Source of the DNA: Fratercula arctica
Taxonomy: Eukaryota > Chordata > Aves > Charadriiformes > Alcidae
Direction of reading: 5' to 3'
DNA: 64,000 nucleotides
NCBI GenBank assembly: GCA_947846985.1
Contig: CANTUZ010000006.1
Span: forward strand, 46,977,207-47,041,206
Below are positions 1-14,422 of this stretch, in pieces. Under the pieces are notes generated by a model. It was not told the origin of the DNA, ran no database searches, and saw nothing but the letters and a program-made list of their open reading frames with translations. The position numbers and the translations under genes are program-made. Each line of letters begins with the position of its first letter. The stretch's first letter is position 1.

Positions 1-1639
1 ACTGTTTGGTTGCTGATGGGAAATGGTCTCAGCTTTCTTCCCATCCTGAACTGAAATACTGAGGGACTCTTAGGCGGAGGGAGCACAAGGGCAGAGTAGA
101 ACCATTGAATAATACATCCAATGGGTCAATTGTCATTGCGTAATGTTGTATACAAAATAGCTTCATACACACCTGCCACTGGTGGCAACTCTTCTTGTCA
201 ACCATCTGCTTATAGATTCTTAATTAAAAACTGTGTTATTTATAGAAGAGACTACAACAGGGCACCTCATAAAACTAAAATAAGTCAATCTGGCATCTTG
301 GTAAATACTGCTGTTGGACTGTGTGGACAGTAGACATGCAACAAAACCAATCTTTTTCGTGATAACGATACTGAAAGATAAGTGCCTACATGGAAGTGAT
401 GTTGGTTTGAAGCAAAATGGCTATGTTCTTCTTGCTCTTCCACCTTGGCCCACCTTAGCAAAGATATAATGGGAAATGCACGTGCATTCTTGTCCAAAAG
501 TCCTGGGGGTAAGCAGGGTGAGGAAGCCCAGGGTGTGTAGATGGGTGCAGAAGACCCAGAGAATCCTTCTTTGACAGAGAAGGATCAGGACGAGACCCTC
601 TTGCTCTGAGCCAGGATGGGCTTTGGCTCAGAAGAGCCAGATAGAGCATTTCCATTAATGCCACCGAGCTTCGGGTCAGGATCCCTCTTGGTGTGTCTCT
701 GCTTCTGAGGCTCAGAGGTGAGTGACTCCTGCTTGCATAGTCTTAATTTCCTGTAGCTTTTTGAGCAGAAAGGCTGTTGTGCTTGTAGACATCTTCTCCA
801 TAACAACTTTATTCCTGTGGAAAAGAATGTTTCAGGAAAGACTAATTTTAGCCGTTACTTAGGTTTTGAAGGAAGACTTTGTTGTAGCTGTGAAAGATCT
901 TACAAAAGAATGCTGCAAGCATAATTGTTGGCTTTTTTGAGCAAGGATGAAAGTTTAAAATACATGGCACGGAGTGAATAAAAACAAACCAAGCGCGGTC
1001 CTGCTGTCAAGTGTCCAGCGTATGCAGGAGAGAGAGGCAAGAGCCCGTGGCGAACGCAGCACATCGCTGGCAGAATCTCTTGTTGGGTCTGTAAATTCTT
1101 GTCCAAAGCCCAGAAAAATCAAGGGGCTCCTATTGAGTTCCTTGACCTTGGGATTGAGCAGGATGTAAAACAGGAGGCCACGGATAGTGATAACATGTTT
1201 TGCAAAAGTTATGCAAATGATGTTAAAATACACGATTTAAAATATTATCTCTGGCAGGGAAAGACTGCTGAAGCTTCAGTCAAGGGGAACAAATATTCCA
1301 TGAATTAAAAAGTCAGGAGTTGGCTTTAAAACAATTGCTTTGTAAGCAAATGTTCCCTTTTGTGGTCTGCATGAAATGTGCTACGGGAAGGGCTAGAGCT
1401 CAGCTGCTTTCTGAGGGGGTAGATATTGCCATCATCAAATATGCCTGAAGAAATTGTTCGAGTTTGCACTTTTTTTTTATTTTTTTTTTTAAATAAAGGA
1501 AATCTTCCCAGAAGGGAGCTGTGGTCCATTTGTAACAGTAGGAAAAAACCTGTGTCATTATGCCAGCCCAGCACCATCATGAGCAAGGGTCAACTTGTGT
1601 TTTAAAACCAAAAGCCGCATATCTAGTCCAAGATGTAAA

Positions 1640-1682
1640 TTTTTTTTTTTTTTTTTAAAACCTCACTCTTTTTTTTTTTTTT
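1640..1682 (+). repeat. two poly(T) tracts
   Basis: T runs at 1640-1656 and 1669-1682 separated by 12 bases. A similar T-rich run is at 1470-1490. No transposon body was recognised on either side. Confidence 0.8.
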
Positions 1683-3029
1683 AATGCTGTAAATATGCAT
1701 GTCTTTGATGCTTTCAGGGCAAAGTCTAGAGTGTATAACACTATTTTCTGTGATGATTTCAATTATCTAGTAGATCTGCAGTGCTTTTATCCACCATGGC
1801 TTTGTTTCTCTGGGAGGAAGGAGGTCACAGATTACAGCAGGAGCTGGCAAAAAGAAGTCAGTTTTAGTGGTGCAAGTAACACTTAATGGCAAGAAGCAAA
1901 TTCATAAAATTAAAAAAAACCCCAAACACGTGCTAGTCAGTGGTAAATTGCTTCTGGGCAAAGCAGTCTTGGTTCAGTCTTTTCTTCCCCTCCCAGGTGC
2001 AGTGTTTCCAGCGTCTTGCACAGTTTCTTTTCTTTTTTTTAATATTTAATGAATGCTGTCCCTGAACTCTCGCCTGAGCACCCAGCGGGTGAGCTAAGGG
2101 GAGGGTAGCTCCAACCCGTGCGTTCAAGATACACCCTAAAAATGCTGTGTTTGTATGAAACCTCCCCAAGCCTTTGAGTATGCAAAATCTTGACCCGTAT
2201 CTGGATGCACGTTTCCTGCTGCCTCGCTTATCCCTGGGAGGCTGATCCCTGGTCCAGAGAGAGTAAACTTCAGCCAAACAGCGGGCAGAAATTAAGGCAA
2301 GAGAAGCAGTAAGTACAGACTGGAGAAATAAAGAAATAAATCCAAACACAGAGTTAAATCGCCACGTTGCTTAGTGAATTTGATTAAGTAGCGTTTGAAA
2401 ATCTCTGCTTGCTTTTCCCCAAGCTGAACGCATCTGCTCCCTGCCCGCGGCTGGTGGGGGGGTACCACCCTTCCTCCAGCAGCAAAAAGCAACCAGCATG
2501 TTCCTTGCGTCAGTATCAGCAAGGAACAAGTGAAGGGCCAACGCTTTGCTCTGGGGACGCACAAGGCTTCTGAGGTCCAGACCAGACCCCACCCTGACTC
2601 CAGACCTTCAGGTCTGTTCCACCGTCTTTATAATTATGATTTTACCTTTTGCTGCGTTAGTCCCAAGAGGCTTTTGGAGATGAACTTGGTAACGCTTGTG
2701 GCTTGATACCAACGTGCTGAGACCCTCTGGTCTTTAAAACATTTACAAGAAAAGCAGAGCACTGGGATGTGCTTTGTCCCACTTTCAGGTTTTGTGTTAT
2801 GGAGTAACAACTTCATGTTGCTTTTCCTTGCCTGGACCTTTGACACTCATCTTCCTTTGTGATTTCTGCCAGCTGTGTTTTATCAAGAGAACATTTCTGT
2901 ATTAGAAAGAGATCACTGGTCTCCTGTCTCATGGGCAGAACGGCAGTCCCTGACTGTGGGCCTGGAGCCTGATGTTGGTGGGACTCCATCTTGTTTGCAG
3001 AGGTACAGACAGTGACTTCAGGTGATCAT

Positions 3030-3170
3030 GCCCCATCCCTGGAGGTGTTCAAGGCCAGGATGGACGGGGCTTTGAGCAACCTGGTCTAGTGGGAGGTGTC
3101 CCTGCCCATGGCAGGGGGGTTGGAACTAGGTGATCCTTAAGGTTCCTTCCAACTCGAACCATTCTATGAC
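3030..3170 (+). repeat. CR1 LINE 3'-end fragment
   Basis: 5'-truncated CR1 copy. It shows the standard block from CCCCATCCCTGGAGGTGTTC through GGTCTAGTGGGAGGTGTCCC to CCTTCCAACTCGAACC and ends in ATTCTATGA. The end repeat is at the high coordinate, so the copy is in + orientation. Confidence 0.9.
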
Positions 3171-6100
3171 CATTCCCTTGGGTGGTGCTGACCTGGCTGT
3201 GGGGTGTTTGGGGAGAGACCGGCAGCTCTGAGTCTGGTTGCACACTCTGCTGTGAAACCTCATGGGGCTTTACCCTGTTCCTTCCTGAAAGCTCAAGACA
3301 AACGAGGAGCGAGCCAAATCCAGCTTGCTTTGTTTAACAGAGCGAAGATGTGAACATTGAGCTCGTCCATCACAGCACTCAAGAGCAAAAGAAAGCGATA
3401 CAGAATTTCATCTGCAGATATTGCTAAACTGCTAACCCATCGCTCATCCACAGTGTCTCCTTGCAGTTACTTTTTTTTTTTATCGAGTGCACTAAAAAAA
3501 ATCAGAAAAAATTCTGTCTTTCTTGACTAATGTAATTGCTTTACTCCCCATCCCTGTTCAGTCCTGCTCTTTTTTTTCTTTTTTTCCCCATTGCTCCGTT
3601 TAATTTGATAGCCTTTCCTTGAGCATGTCAGTGCTCTCTGCCTGTTTTTCCCTGAATGTGAAACGCAGATGATACAATACTGCCCATATCACATGGACAA
3701 TGGAAGTTATGTCATGGGCTTTTTTAAGTACTTCAAGCAACAGAGAAGACAAGCCATCTTCAGATGTTTTGGGACATCCTTTAACGTAGTGCTTGGCCCA
3801 GAGAACTGATGGGCTAGATGGGTAAGATGAGAACCAGAGGAATGGTGCTAAATAGAGGTTATGTTGTGAAGCGCAGCTCTGGGTCTGTGTTTAACCCTCC
3901 CCTTGACGTTGTTGTGAGATCTCTGAAGGGAGCAGATGCTAGAGCAAGCGGTGAATACTTTTAAATAAATGACTTAAATTAAAGGTGCTTTCTTGAACAG
4001 GACTGCGGTGCCCTTCAGGAAGGATGACTTCTGAGCCACCAGCAAGAAGCTGGTGGTGAGCCCTGGAGTGCCTCTAGCTTTGGCTGTCCTTCTCATCTCT
4101 TCAGTACAGGTTCGCCCTGTTCAGACTCAAATATAAAAGTGCAGTATAAAGAATGCAAAGCCACATTAAAAAAATTGGATGTGGCATTAGTCATTCCTTA
4201 CGCAAGAGCCATGCCCGAGGAGGAGCCAAGCAGAGCAAGGCGTCACGCCATGGTTTCTGTGCGGCGCAAAGGCAGCCAAAGCCCAGATCTCCCTTGCTGC
4301 TGCTCAGGGGCGGCAATATGTTCAATACTGAACATATTGAATCAGATGGATTATTTCACAACATTGTTTTGTCAATAGTCAGTGTCAATTAATCCTATTC
4401 TGCTCATGCTTTCCCTCACTTATCCACGAGGGACTAAGTGAATAAATAAAGTAACGTGGTGGATCGTACAAGAATTAATCAGGTTTTCCTATCAACCGCA
4501 TCAAGAAGGTATTATAACTGAAAAACTTTGCAAGTTCAAGCTTCCAAGATTAGCAATATATTGCACTCTTTGGATTAAACTCTGAAGCCTGGTCTCACTT
4601 TTTGTGTTTAGATTCAATGATAGTTTCCCTGATTAAGGACTGTGCAAATCTACCAACCAGTGCAGACCCAGGTTGGACTTTGAGGCTATATTTATGCTTG
4701 TGTTCAAGTGTGGAGTCATGTTCCATGGTGCAGGAGGTCAGTCTTTGATACCATTCAGATGTTGGAGCCGTCCATGGCACGTTTTTGGCCTGTGCCAGGC
4801 AGCGCTCCCTGGGCACGGGGCAGAAGTCAGTGTGGGTCAGAGACCCTTCCCGTAGGCAATTTGCTCACAACCTTTTTGTTTTGCCGGTTTAGAGAGTTAA
4901 GCGTTATAGACACGGGTCATCCTGTGCCAGCTGGCCAATATCCGAGAGAATGGTCCCAAGCATAATTAATCTATTAGCAGAGAGGTAGCCTGATTGAATT
5001 GGTGGTTTGCTTATGGGGGACTAGAGATTTTTTCAAGATTTGGTCATTTGGAGGCAATAAATCTTTGCCTCAATAACGACTTCTGGATTTGACCCAAAGT
5101 AAATTAGTTCAGATGAGTCAAAAAGCCAAGCGAAAAAGGCTGAGAGAGCCTCACACAAGCCATAAGTTGTGTATGAAGGATTATGAAGGCAGCCTCTTGA
5201 TTGTCCTCTTTCTTTTGGTGTTCCAGGGAATACATTGGGCAAATACCGTGGGGATAAAGGAAATATTTTTGTCAACAGAAAATCTACAGATAGTTTCAAA
5301 AGGGCAACCCTGCTAACAAATTTTTGGATGGTATGTTCCGCCTTGGGCAGAAAGTGCTGAGCATTATGTACAGTGCTTAAACCTGATTACTTCATGTTGT
5401 GCTGCTCTAATCACTTCTGAGTGTTAATGTATGTGAATTAGGTACAAGATTAAAATTATTCTTGGGAGTGAAATGTGTTCTTTCTGATGAAGCATGAAAT
5501 TAGCTGTCTCTCAGCAAAGACCCTGTTGAACTGTTGTTTATACGGACTTGTTTCAGAATTGGGGCATTGATGGTTTGAATCCAAATTTATTAACTAAAAA
5601 AAAAAAATTAAAAAAATATTTGTAATATGTTCGAAACCACTGCGTGATGCTTTGCTTGCTGCCAGTGTTGTTGCTTGCTGTAAGATAACCTCAGGATAAC
5701 TTGGGGTTTCCTCTCCACTGTTGTTTGCCTTATAATGGACATCTCTTTCCAGGTAGAGAACAGTCTCCCTTGTTAGGGAAGATGAGAAACTCTCTGATTT
5801 GAAAATGGATTGAAATAAGGCAGCTGTTGTGCAGGGAGTCAAGAGGAGAGCACGGGGTCACACAAACCGTGAGCACGAGAAGCAGGATAACAGGAACAAA
5901 GGGGCCACGCCTGAGCTCAAGGGAAATGCTAAGGCGGACTAAGAAACCACTCTCTTTTAACCCTCTGCCTCTAATTGTCATGTTTGTATGGATAAATGAG
6001 CCAGGCTTTGTTTCAAAGATACTGTATGTTGCCACTACATTTTCTGAAACAAGAAAATCTATAGGGAAGCATCAAAGCTAGCAACCATCCTTAAAAAGAT

Positions 6101-6445
6101 GTTTCATTTAATTCAAAATGACCTTCACATTAACTCTTACCCAGGTAGGCTATGACCAGTACAATCAATTAAGAGATGAGTCACTAGACACTTATGTTTA
6201 GACCTGAATCACTCCATGACTCATGTTTGATCCAAGATGTTTCTGTGGGGATCGCTGGAGTTCATGCCAGTGTAAGGCAGATGGCTGTAGCAGGTGAGAT
6301 GCATTGTCCTCAGGAAGTGCTACCATCTCTTATTGCCTGCAGAGAACCCGGGTGAGGTCTTGGGCTAGACAGGAACCTTTCAGGTAGCCACGTCTTGTTG
6401 TGTTATGACATGAAGCCACCCTGAAGCTGGTGGACTCAGCAGTGG

Positions 6446-6494
6446 GTGGATTTGATGATCTTAAAGGCCCAACCTAAATGATTCTATGATTCTA
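6446..6494 (+). repeat. CR1 LINE 3'-terminal fragment
   Basis: Only the terminal ~50 bp remain: TTTGATGATCTTAAAGGCCC, AACCTAAATGATTCTATGAT, TCTA. + orientation. Confidence 0.8.
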
Positions 6495-9400
6495 CATCTG
6501 CCCTTTGTCCAAGCAGAGATGAAGCCAGTGACTGGGCTGGGAGCGATGCTTAGGGAAAAGTGTGCTGAAGTCTGAAGACCACTTAGGCAGCAGTAATGTG
6601 TTGCTGGAGGGCCACCAGAGTCCAGGCACCTCCTCTTCCAAGTGCTCTGACAACTGTACGTTTTATGGCCGCCATTCTCAGTAAATTCACAGCTGAACTT
6701 ACTTATGATCTACAACAGCTCTCTTAATTCCTGCTTTTGTAGTTGTGCCGCAGCTCGGTGTGGAATGATTAGGTGTAGCCTGTCAGGAACGTGTGCCAGC
6801 GGCATTAGTGTGTGCTGCTCAGCTGTTGTATCAAATGGGTAGTTTTCACAATGGGGTTTGCAATTTTATACTAAAATTTAATGTCTAGAAAATAAGCGGT
6901 TTGCAGTTTTAATCCAAGTATCTCCAAGCAGGTAAGGTCTGCGTTGTAAAGATTGGTAAATTTGAGTCCTTAGGTAGATTAACATTTTAGGAACAACTGG
7001 AAGGGGTTCACAGGTTACAGCTCAGAGGCTGGTTAGTGCCCCTTGGTGGGGTTACTGCCTCTGTGGTCAGGTCATCACTGCCATGTGGACACATATGGCT
7101 GCTTCTGTGCAAAGTCAGCTGGTTAATTTACCCTCCAGAGCAGAGATCAAACACTTGTTGTGAGTCTGTGAGCGTCCTGTGCTCAAAGTCTGTATTTTGG
7201 CGATAATTACAGGTTGGAGCTACTGGGCATTAGGCTTGTGTAATGCTGCTGTAACAGACTGAAAAGTCATCAGAGCCTGCACAGAGGATTTATGGATGAG
7301 CCAAAGGTCTCAGGGCAGTGAGGAACCAAACGTGCAGCTCCTGGCATCCTTATCATCCTCCAAACGCAGAGTATCGTATTCCTTCCTGTTCATTTAGAAA
7401 TGGTTTATGAATTCAAAACCATTTTCAGGTGGTCATCTGAGCCTCTAGGCTGCCGTCTTTTCATGTGAGTCATTTGCTTTGGTGCTAGGTTTAGTCTGCA
7501 GCCCAGGCTGGAATGAGGAATAGATAGATTCACCATAAAGAGGTCACCAGTCAGTGCAAACCCAAGGGCCTTGCCAGCAGCTGCTGAGTAGCCCACTGGG
7601 CTGGTCTGCAGTGTCAGCATCATTAAAGCTCCATGGTAGCATTTAAACGTGCTCCAAATAACCCAAAATCAACATGTTTTCCAGATGAGTGAAGGACGTT
7701 GGCTGGGGTTATAGCTTTGTTTTGTGGATGCTGTCCTGTTTTCCAGGTCTTTGTGGGCTTTTTTAAATCAGGAGATAACCACCTTATTCAAAGGATGGAG
7801 GAGACTTGCCAGACATAACGCTGTTGGTTTCTTTTCCTTCTGTGTAATCACTTCTGTACTCATTTTTCATTAAAATTTATTTCCATTTCTTCTTCCCAAA
7901 ACCAAATGTATCTTTTTGAAGATACGCCAGGACAATAAAATGAACACCACAAGGCCACGGTGGTGTCACATATGGGCTTCATGGGCCATTTACAATAGAA
8001 ATATCTGTGACAGCACTAGATTAGCCTTCCAGGGGCTAGACAGGACTTCTAGGGGCTGGTGTACTTTTAGCTGAATGTCACCCTCTCCTGTCTGTCACTA
8101 GATAGTCAGGTTTTAATTCTAATTCCATGTCATGCAAAGTTGGACACAGTGTTTAATACCAAACAATAGAAGTTATCTCTTCTTTCATAACTTGAGAAAA
8201 AAGTTCCTAGTTATAATGTCTGGCAAAGAAGCTTGAAACGTGACTCTGTATGGTGGGTCTTCATGGACTGCGGGGTCCTAGAATCTCACTTCTGAGCAGG
8301 TGAGCTGCTCTGCTCTTCTCCATGAGAAACTTGAGAAGCTCAGAGAAGAGGATAAGGACACCCCTATCTGCATTTAAATGTTTTTTCGCTTTCATCCACC
8401 ACTGGTCTGTGCAGTGGTAGCTGCTGGGAGGTGTCGAGGCTTGCCAAGGGTTAGGCAACAAATGCTCGACCTCAGCTGAAACACTATATCTCAAAGCAGG
8501 GATGAAGAAGGCTGGAAGCCCAGGCTGTCTCTGCTGCTAAAGTCCAAATTACCTCTTATACAGTGTGACTTAAGTCCTCACTCCTCCAGCCTCTAGCTGT
8601 GGAGTAGATAAGAAGTGGTGCAGTTAGGCACACTGTTAAGAGCAACACTGGATTTAATATTCCCAGTACTTCCAAACAAGAAAGCTTTCCATAGCAGCTA
8701 CTCAAATTGAATGTTAATTAGAAACAAAGATCTTAAAATACACCTAGGACAGATGTAATTCAAGAAGGGCTCTCTGCGCTTCAGTTTACTGGAAGCCATA
8801 CAAAAATGCTGTGGTGTTGAATCTAGCTTCACACTGAAGTGGCTTGAAATCCAGCTTTCTGAATGACCCCATCTTTGCTGTCACCACCATGGAGGGGAAC
8901 GAGCGGTTTAATTCAGCCCTCTAGCCAAAGTCCTTTCACTGGATGGATTCTCTGTTCACTCAGGACAAGGACAAACATCTGCTTCCAGCCTCCCAGCTCT
9001 TACCTGATGGCCATGTCAACCAGCAGAGGGAAACCTGCTCTCTGTGCAAAATGCCCTTCAGTGCCCAGAGGAAGACTGCTTTCCAGGATCCCTACTAAGT
9101 CTCTCTTTTTTGCTTCGCTCCAGCGGTAGCACTCCCAGAGCTGCTCCAAACCCTGTCACCTTACAGGAGAGACGTAATCCTGCATTTGCCTTCACCTGCA
9201 ACAGGCTGGGGCAGCCATGAGCATCGCACGGGTAAAGCTGGGAGTGAGCCCTGCACCCTCCCTCTGCAAGTGCAAAGGAAAATCCGAAGTGCAAACCCTT
9301 TGGACAAAGATGGAAAGGATTTGATGCACCGGTTTGGATCTTTCAGCTCTTCTAATGATAACTCAAATGTTGCAATTTCAGGAAGAACAAGTTTTGCACA

Positions 9401-12400
9401 GCCTCCAGTAAGGTGGAGGTTTGATGCCTTGCAAGGCAGAGGCGGCAAACGCTATGTCCAGCTGAAATCCCCTGGGAAACAGGTGACCACACTTAAATCC
9501 ACCCCTCAAATCATTCAGACCAGGATGCCAGGGTTAAAGCTCTTACGCATCCAGTGCATTATGTCTTTTCTTGAAAACTGCCTCTCTAGAAAATAAACCA
9601 GGCCATTCATCCCAACCCTCTGGCACCGGCTCCGAATGCAAACACCAGGTTGCACAGCCTGCCCCTCTCTGCATCGCATGCTCCAAACTGGGAGGCTTTT
9701 TGTGTGCAATGCCTCCTGCAGCTGGCAAGTCCCCATTTTGTACTAGACAAACACTGACAGCTTTATTTCTTGTTTGTTCAGTCGCGAAGATCCTCAGCAT
9801 CCTGGTTTGAATCGAGTATTGTGGTTCCTCGCTAGCAGAAATGTAAATAACAAAGAAGTTTCATGTATTTTAATTACCTGAAGGCGTCGGTTTTAATCTG
9901 GTGGATCCTCTTATGTGATAAAAGTAATGTTGCTATGGGAACACTATCTACCAGGAAAGGTAGCACCAGACTGCCTGTAAACAATTCGGGAATTGGTGCA
10001 GTGAAGGGATTTTTCAGTCGCTTGGCACAGAACTGACTTCACACTGAAAGTTTAGACTGGTGTTATGGTTTCATGTGTGTGCGTATGAGTGAAAGAGGCA
10101 TAGATTTAACTGGGAGCGTCCCCTTCAGGTATCTTGGAAGCGCACATAAATGTTTCTCCCATGTAGTCACCAAAACACAGCCCACCACCACCAGCAGTGC
10201 GTCTATACACTGTGCCTCTCTCATCGGTATTTAAGTGCTTTATCTCAGAAACGTGTAAAGTCTACTCGGGAGTGAGACACTCCCTGAATTAAGCCCTTAA
10301 AGGCAAATCCTACCCAGTACCATACTTGTGCATCTCTGATGTGGGTGAAGAGCCCCATCAGTGCCCTGAGAGCAGAGCTGCAGTGCGGGTCCCCTCTCGG
10401 TCCCCCCCAGCAGTGCTTGGTGTGACACCAGCTCCTGGCATGGTTTTGGTCAAGGGTTTAGTAGTTGGATGTGCTCCTGTATGTCTTGTGTGAAGCTTCC
10501 AAGGATGGCAGTGCTGCCCAGACGGACGCGTGCCTGCTGGTGGGTCCCCAAGGGGCAGGACAGGCATCCTCTGCCTTGCCTGGAGCTCCGCTCAATCATC
10601 CCGGCCTGCAGTTAGCATGTGTGCCAGAGCTGCGTCAGGAAAGGGTTTATTCATTTACCAAGTGGATGTGCTGATAAGAGCCCTGCAATAACTGGCAATA
10701 AAGCAATAATGACAATATGTTTCAATATATTAGCAAATTTTCCATGCTATAAAGTCTTTTCCCCTTTTCTTAGATTAAAAGGAACTGACTACAAGGATAT
10801 TTCTCATTTTAGTTTACTTAAGTACATAATATTCAATATATGTCTCTTACGTCTTACAATAGACGTGGTTTCTGAGGAACTTGTGTTTCTCCAAGGCAAT
10901 CCTTATGACCTGTGTGCTGGTCCAGACCATCATTGAAAAGGATGCTGCCATTATAAGTTTGGAAGAGGTATTGGGTCACTCTCAAGTCTGGGATGCAAAG
11001 GAAGGGCAAAAAATGAAATCTACTATTCATTAAATACTTCCAAATTCGTTACACAATAAAGAGAACTCATTGTTTGCCATGTAACTGCGCAGTGATCACT
11101 GAAAAACAAGTAGACTTTGTTTCATAAACTGAAAAACTAGACATCAATCTACTCTATATACTGCTTATCCACAGGTTATTATGCAGTGATGGGTAACGTA
11201 TTCTGTCTCCTTGCATACCAATAGTATGGTTTCCATGGACAACGTTTCCATGAGGAATTGTAAATTTTTGTCAACCAAATATTTCATCTGCAAAGAAAAC
11301 CCTTGTAGAGGCAACCGTAAGATATATATGCTGCATAAATACACTTGTTTTACAGATTATTATTTCAGTCAACACTGTCGATGCGCTGACAGAATTTGAA
11401 TGCAATTATTACTTTAATATAGGGCAAGGTTTGATGTAACTGAATAGAAAGGCTTGAACTTTTCCTACTAGCGTGACTGCCAGGAAGGGGACGTTCAGGA
11501 GGAAAATCCAACATCTACAGTAGCATCAGAGATTTTATTTTTTCAGAGTCTGCTCCAGGTAGGAGCACCATGTGGACCAGCCTCAGTATAAGGTTTCAGT
11601 GATCTTACGGATTTTATCCAGCCTCACCAATTAGAAGATCGTACTGTAATAAATTGAGTCTCAAAAATCATAATCGGGTTCATGGAAAACAACCCCACTG
11701 GCCCAACTATTTCGGTTTGAACATCATTACGAACAACATGAAGGACAATTAGCTGTGGTTCACGTTGTGTGGGTAATCTCCGAATGCCCTCGTCTGAGAC
11801 GGCGATCTGGGGAGAAGGGGCTGGGAGGGGAGAGGCAGCGCACTGGGGATATCTGATTCCTGGACATAAAAATATTGCAAACCATGTTTGGGTACTGCAG
11901 TATTAGGTTAAATTAAAGTCATGTTCCTGACATAGCTCCTGCCCAGCTAGATATGAATCATTAGTACAAAAACAATTTCCTAATTATCTTTCCAGTGCAG
12001 GGTAGTGCAATGAGTTTTGTAAAGCTGTAATTTTACCCTGGTTTATTTCCATGTCCTCTGTTTTCTCTAGAGACACACTGTGTTCTCCTCTGGGGTTAGT
12101 TCTGACGTGATCTTTGGCAGCGGGAAAGGTGGTGCTGTGTGGATGAATTCATTGTCAGCTGCTTTCCCAAATTCCCAGGGAAGTCTCTCTGGGAATATAT
12201 AAACTGGCACAGGTGTTGGGTGGACTGTAGCGGAGCAAATAGTCTGCTTTAACGGTTGAATTGTTCTTCATGGAAGATAATAAGAATACTTTTGTAGTTG
12301 ACTTGGCATATGATGTTATAGGTGTTTTTAGGTGGTTTGTATAAAAGAGATTTTAAAAACACAATAGAGGACTAAGTTATGAGGAGGTTCCTGAAAATTC

Positions 12401-14394
12401 TCTGTGTTAATAGACACTTCTTTCAGTACCTGTCGATATTGTAAAGGTAAATTAATGGAATTTGTGGAAAAAAGCCGAAGCAGGAAAGTGTTAAAAGCAG
12501 GAACTTCGGCACTCCTCACCCTCTGGCAGCGTGGACGTTCACATGCTCGCTGGCACAGGGCTACACTGGTTGGGTTCAAAACCACGTCCCCTATAGAAAA
12601 AGGGGAAAGATCTCAAACTTCTGTGATGGAAAGCAAGCGAGGTACTATTGCCCTTGCCTGCCTGTGGGTGAGCCATGGGCCAGCGTGGGTCTGTGTGAGC
12701 TGCAGCCACGTTTCCAGCAGATGACCCTGCTGCTTCGTCCAGGGAGGAAAATAAATGTGTTGGCACCATCCCGGGAGGGGAAGCATGGGAGAGTCCCCAG
12801 CTCCACTTAGTGGGCAAAGCACAAACAACATGTGACAGCTCAGCAACAAGAATTGAAGCCACCTGAATAGTGTTTTTAAAAAACTTCAGCTAAGCCAAAA
12901 GGCTTTCTTTGGCCTTGGAAGACCATCCTGAAGCCCTGGTTCCCCAGGAAGGACCCACCAGGAGTGTCACTGCACCGATTCATCTGCAGCATCTGGGTTT
13001 CTTTTGGAGTTGTGGAGGGATGTGGTGGAGCAGTCATGTTCCTGCTCGGGCAGATATTATTTGATTAGCTGCGGTCAAATCTTCTAATTTTTTTGTTCTT
13101 TGAAGCTCCTGTGAAATGTACCCACAAGAAGCATCAGGAAACAAATCTCCTGAAGGCAAGGCTTCACCCTGGCAGCAAGGGTCAGCCTGCCCAGCAGTGG
13201 GGTGGTCTCCGAGGAGCAAGAAGGAGATCTGTCGATAGCTCTCGTCCTTCAGGTTGCAGGTGAGGCCGCACGGGGATTTCCAGGAGGTCATCAGAACCAG
13301 GAGAAAAGAAAAACCAGTATTTTTTTGCAAACTTTTCTGCTTGCAGATATCTCAGTAGCTCTGTTGATGAGTTAAGGGCAGTTCATTAAGTAATTTCCAC
13401 TGGTTAGGCAGTGTACATCTTGCCTGAATTGCTTGCTTCATGAACTAGTGCTCCAACTTCTGGCATTTCATCAAGAAGACCTTTTAGGGATATAGCTTAA
13501 CTAAAAGAATCCCGCAGCCTGGCTGCAGCTCTTCCCAAAATGCTCCTCAAGCAACAGCCCTCCATGTGCCATTAGCTACCCCTGACCCCTCTCCTCTCCT
13601 GCTCACCAAGTCCAGTTGAGATGATAAATTAGAAAATTAGCACAAATCATACAAATGCGGCACATTTTGAGGGACCATTTGCCATTGCACGTTTTCCTGT
13701 ATTCCACGGGGATTTGGTGTGTGTTTCCTATACTCCCACAGAGGTCTTGTTATTGAAGAGTCCCTTGCATCAGAAATAAAGAATCCTGGTCCCAGGGTTT
13801 CAGGATTACTTGCAGACAGGATGGCTCTCACGGCATATAAAGTTTCATCTAAACAAGCGTTCCCCTCTTTCACCATGCCAGGGCCATCAGAGAGGAAGGA
13901 GAACTAAAAGTGCTTTTAGCAAAGAGGGAGAGCATCCGATATTGCTTTTTCCTTATTCATTTTTAAGGAAGAGAGTTGCAAGGGCATCGGACAAAAAATG
14001 GAATCGTGTGTAATGAATTGATAAGTATTTAATGAATAGTAGATTTCATCTTTTCCCCTTCCTTTGCATCCCCCTACGTTTGGAGAGGGTGCAGAGAGGA
14101 TAATGCTTGGTGGATTTGGGTTGCACTCTACTACGGATATCCGATTTTTATGTATATGTGTATATATATTTTTATTCTCATCTGCAAAATTCAGGTTAGA
14201 GGCACTCCCAAGCCAATACTGTTTCCAAAAGTTGCTGGGTTTTTTTTCCCCCCATCCTCTCTGTGTCTCTGCTGCTGCTCCACCCATGCTGCAATCACCC
14301 TGGGAAGCTGATGAGCACTGCGGTGGCTGCACAGCAGATACTGGATCCTCAGTATAATTTTCGGCAGTTAATTAGCAGCTCTGCTGCTCACATC

Positions 14395-14422
14395 AAAAAA
14401 AAATAAAAAAAATAAAAAAAAT
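14395..14422 (+). repeat. A-rich simple repeat with T interruptions
   Basis: Three A runs (7-8 nt or longer) separated by single T. Confidence 0.8.

Noticed and set aside
3343..3427. exon-like open stretch SEDVNIELVHH ending in a stop
   Set aside because: Under 30 codons, no matching exon nearby and no known family; open by chance.
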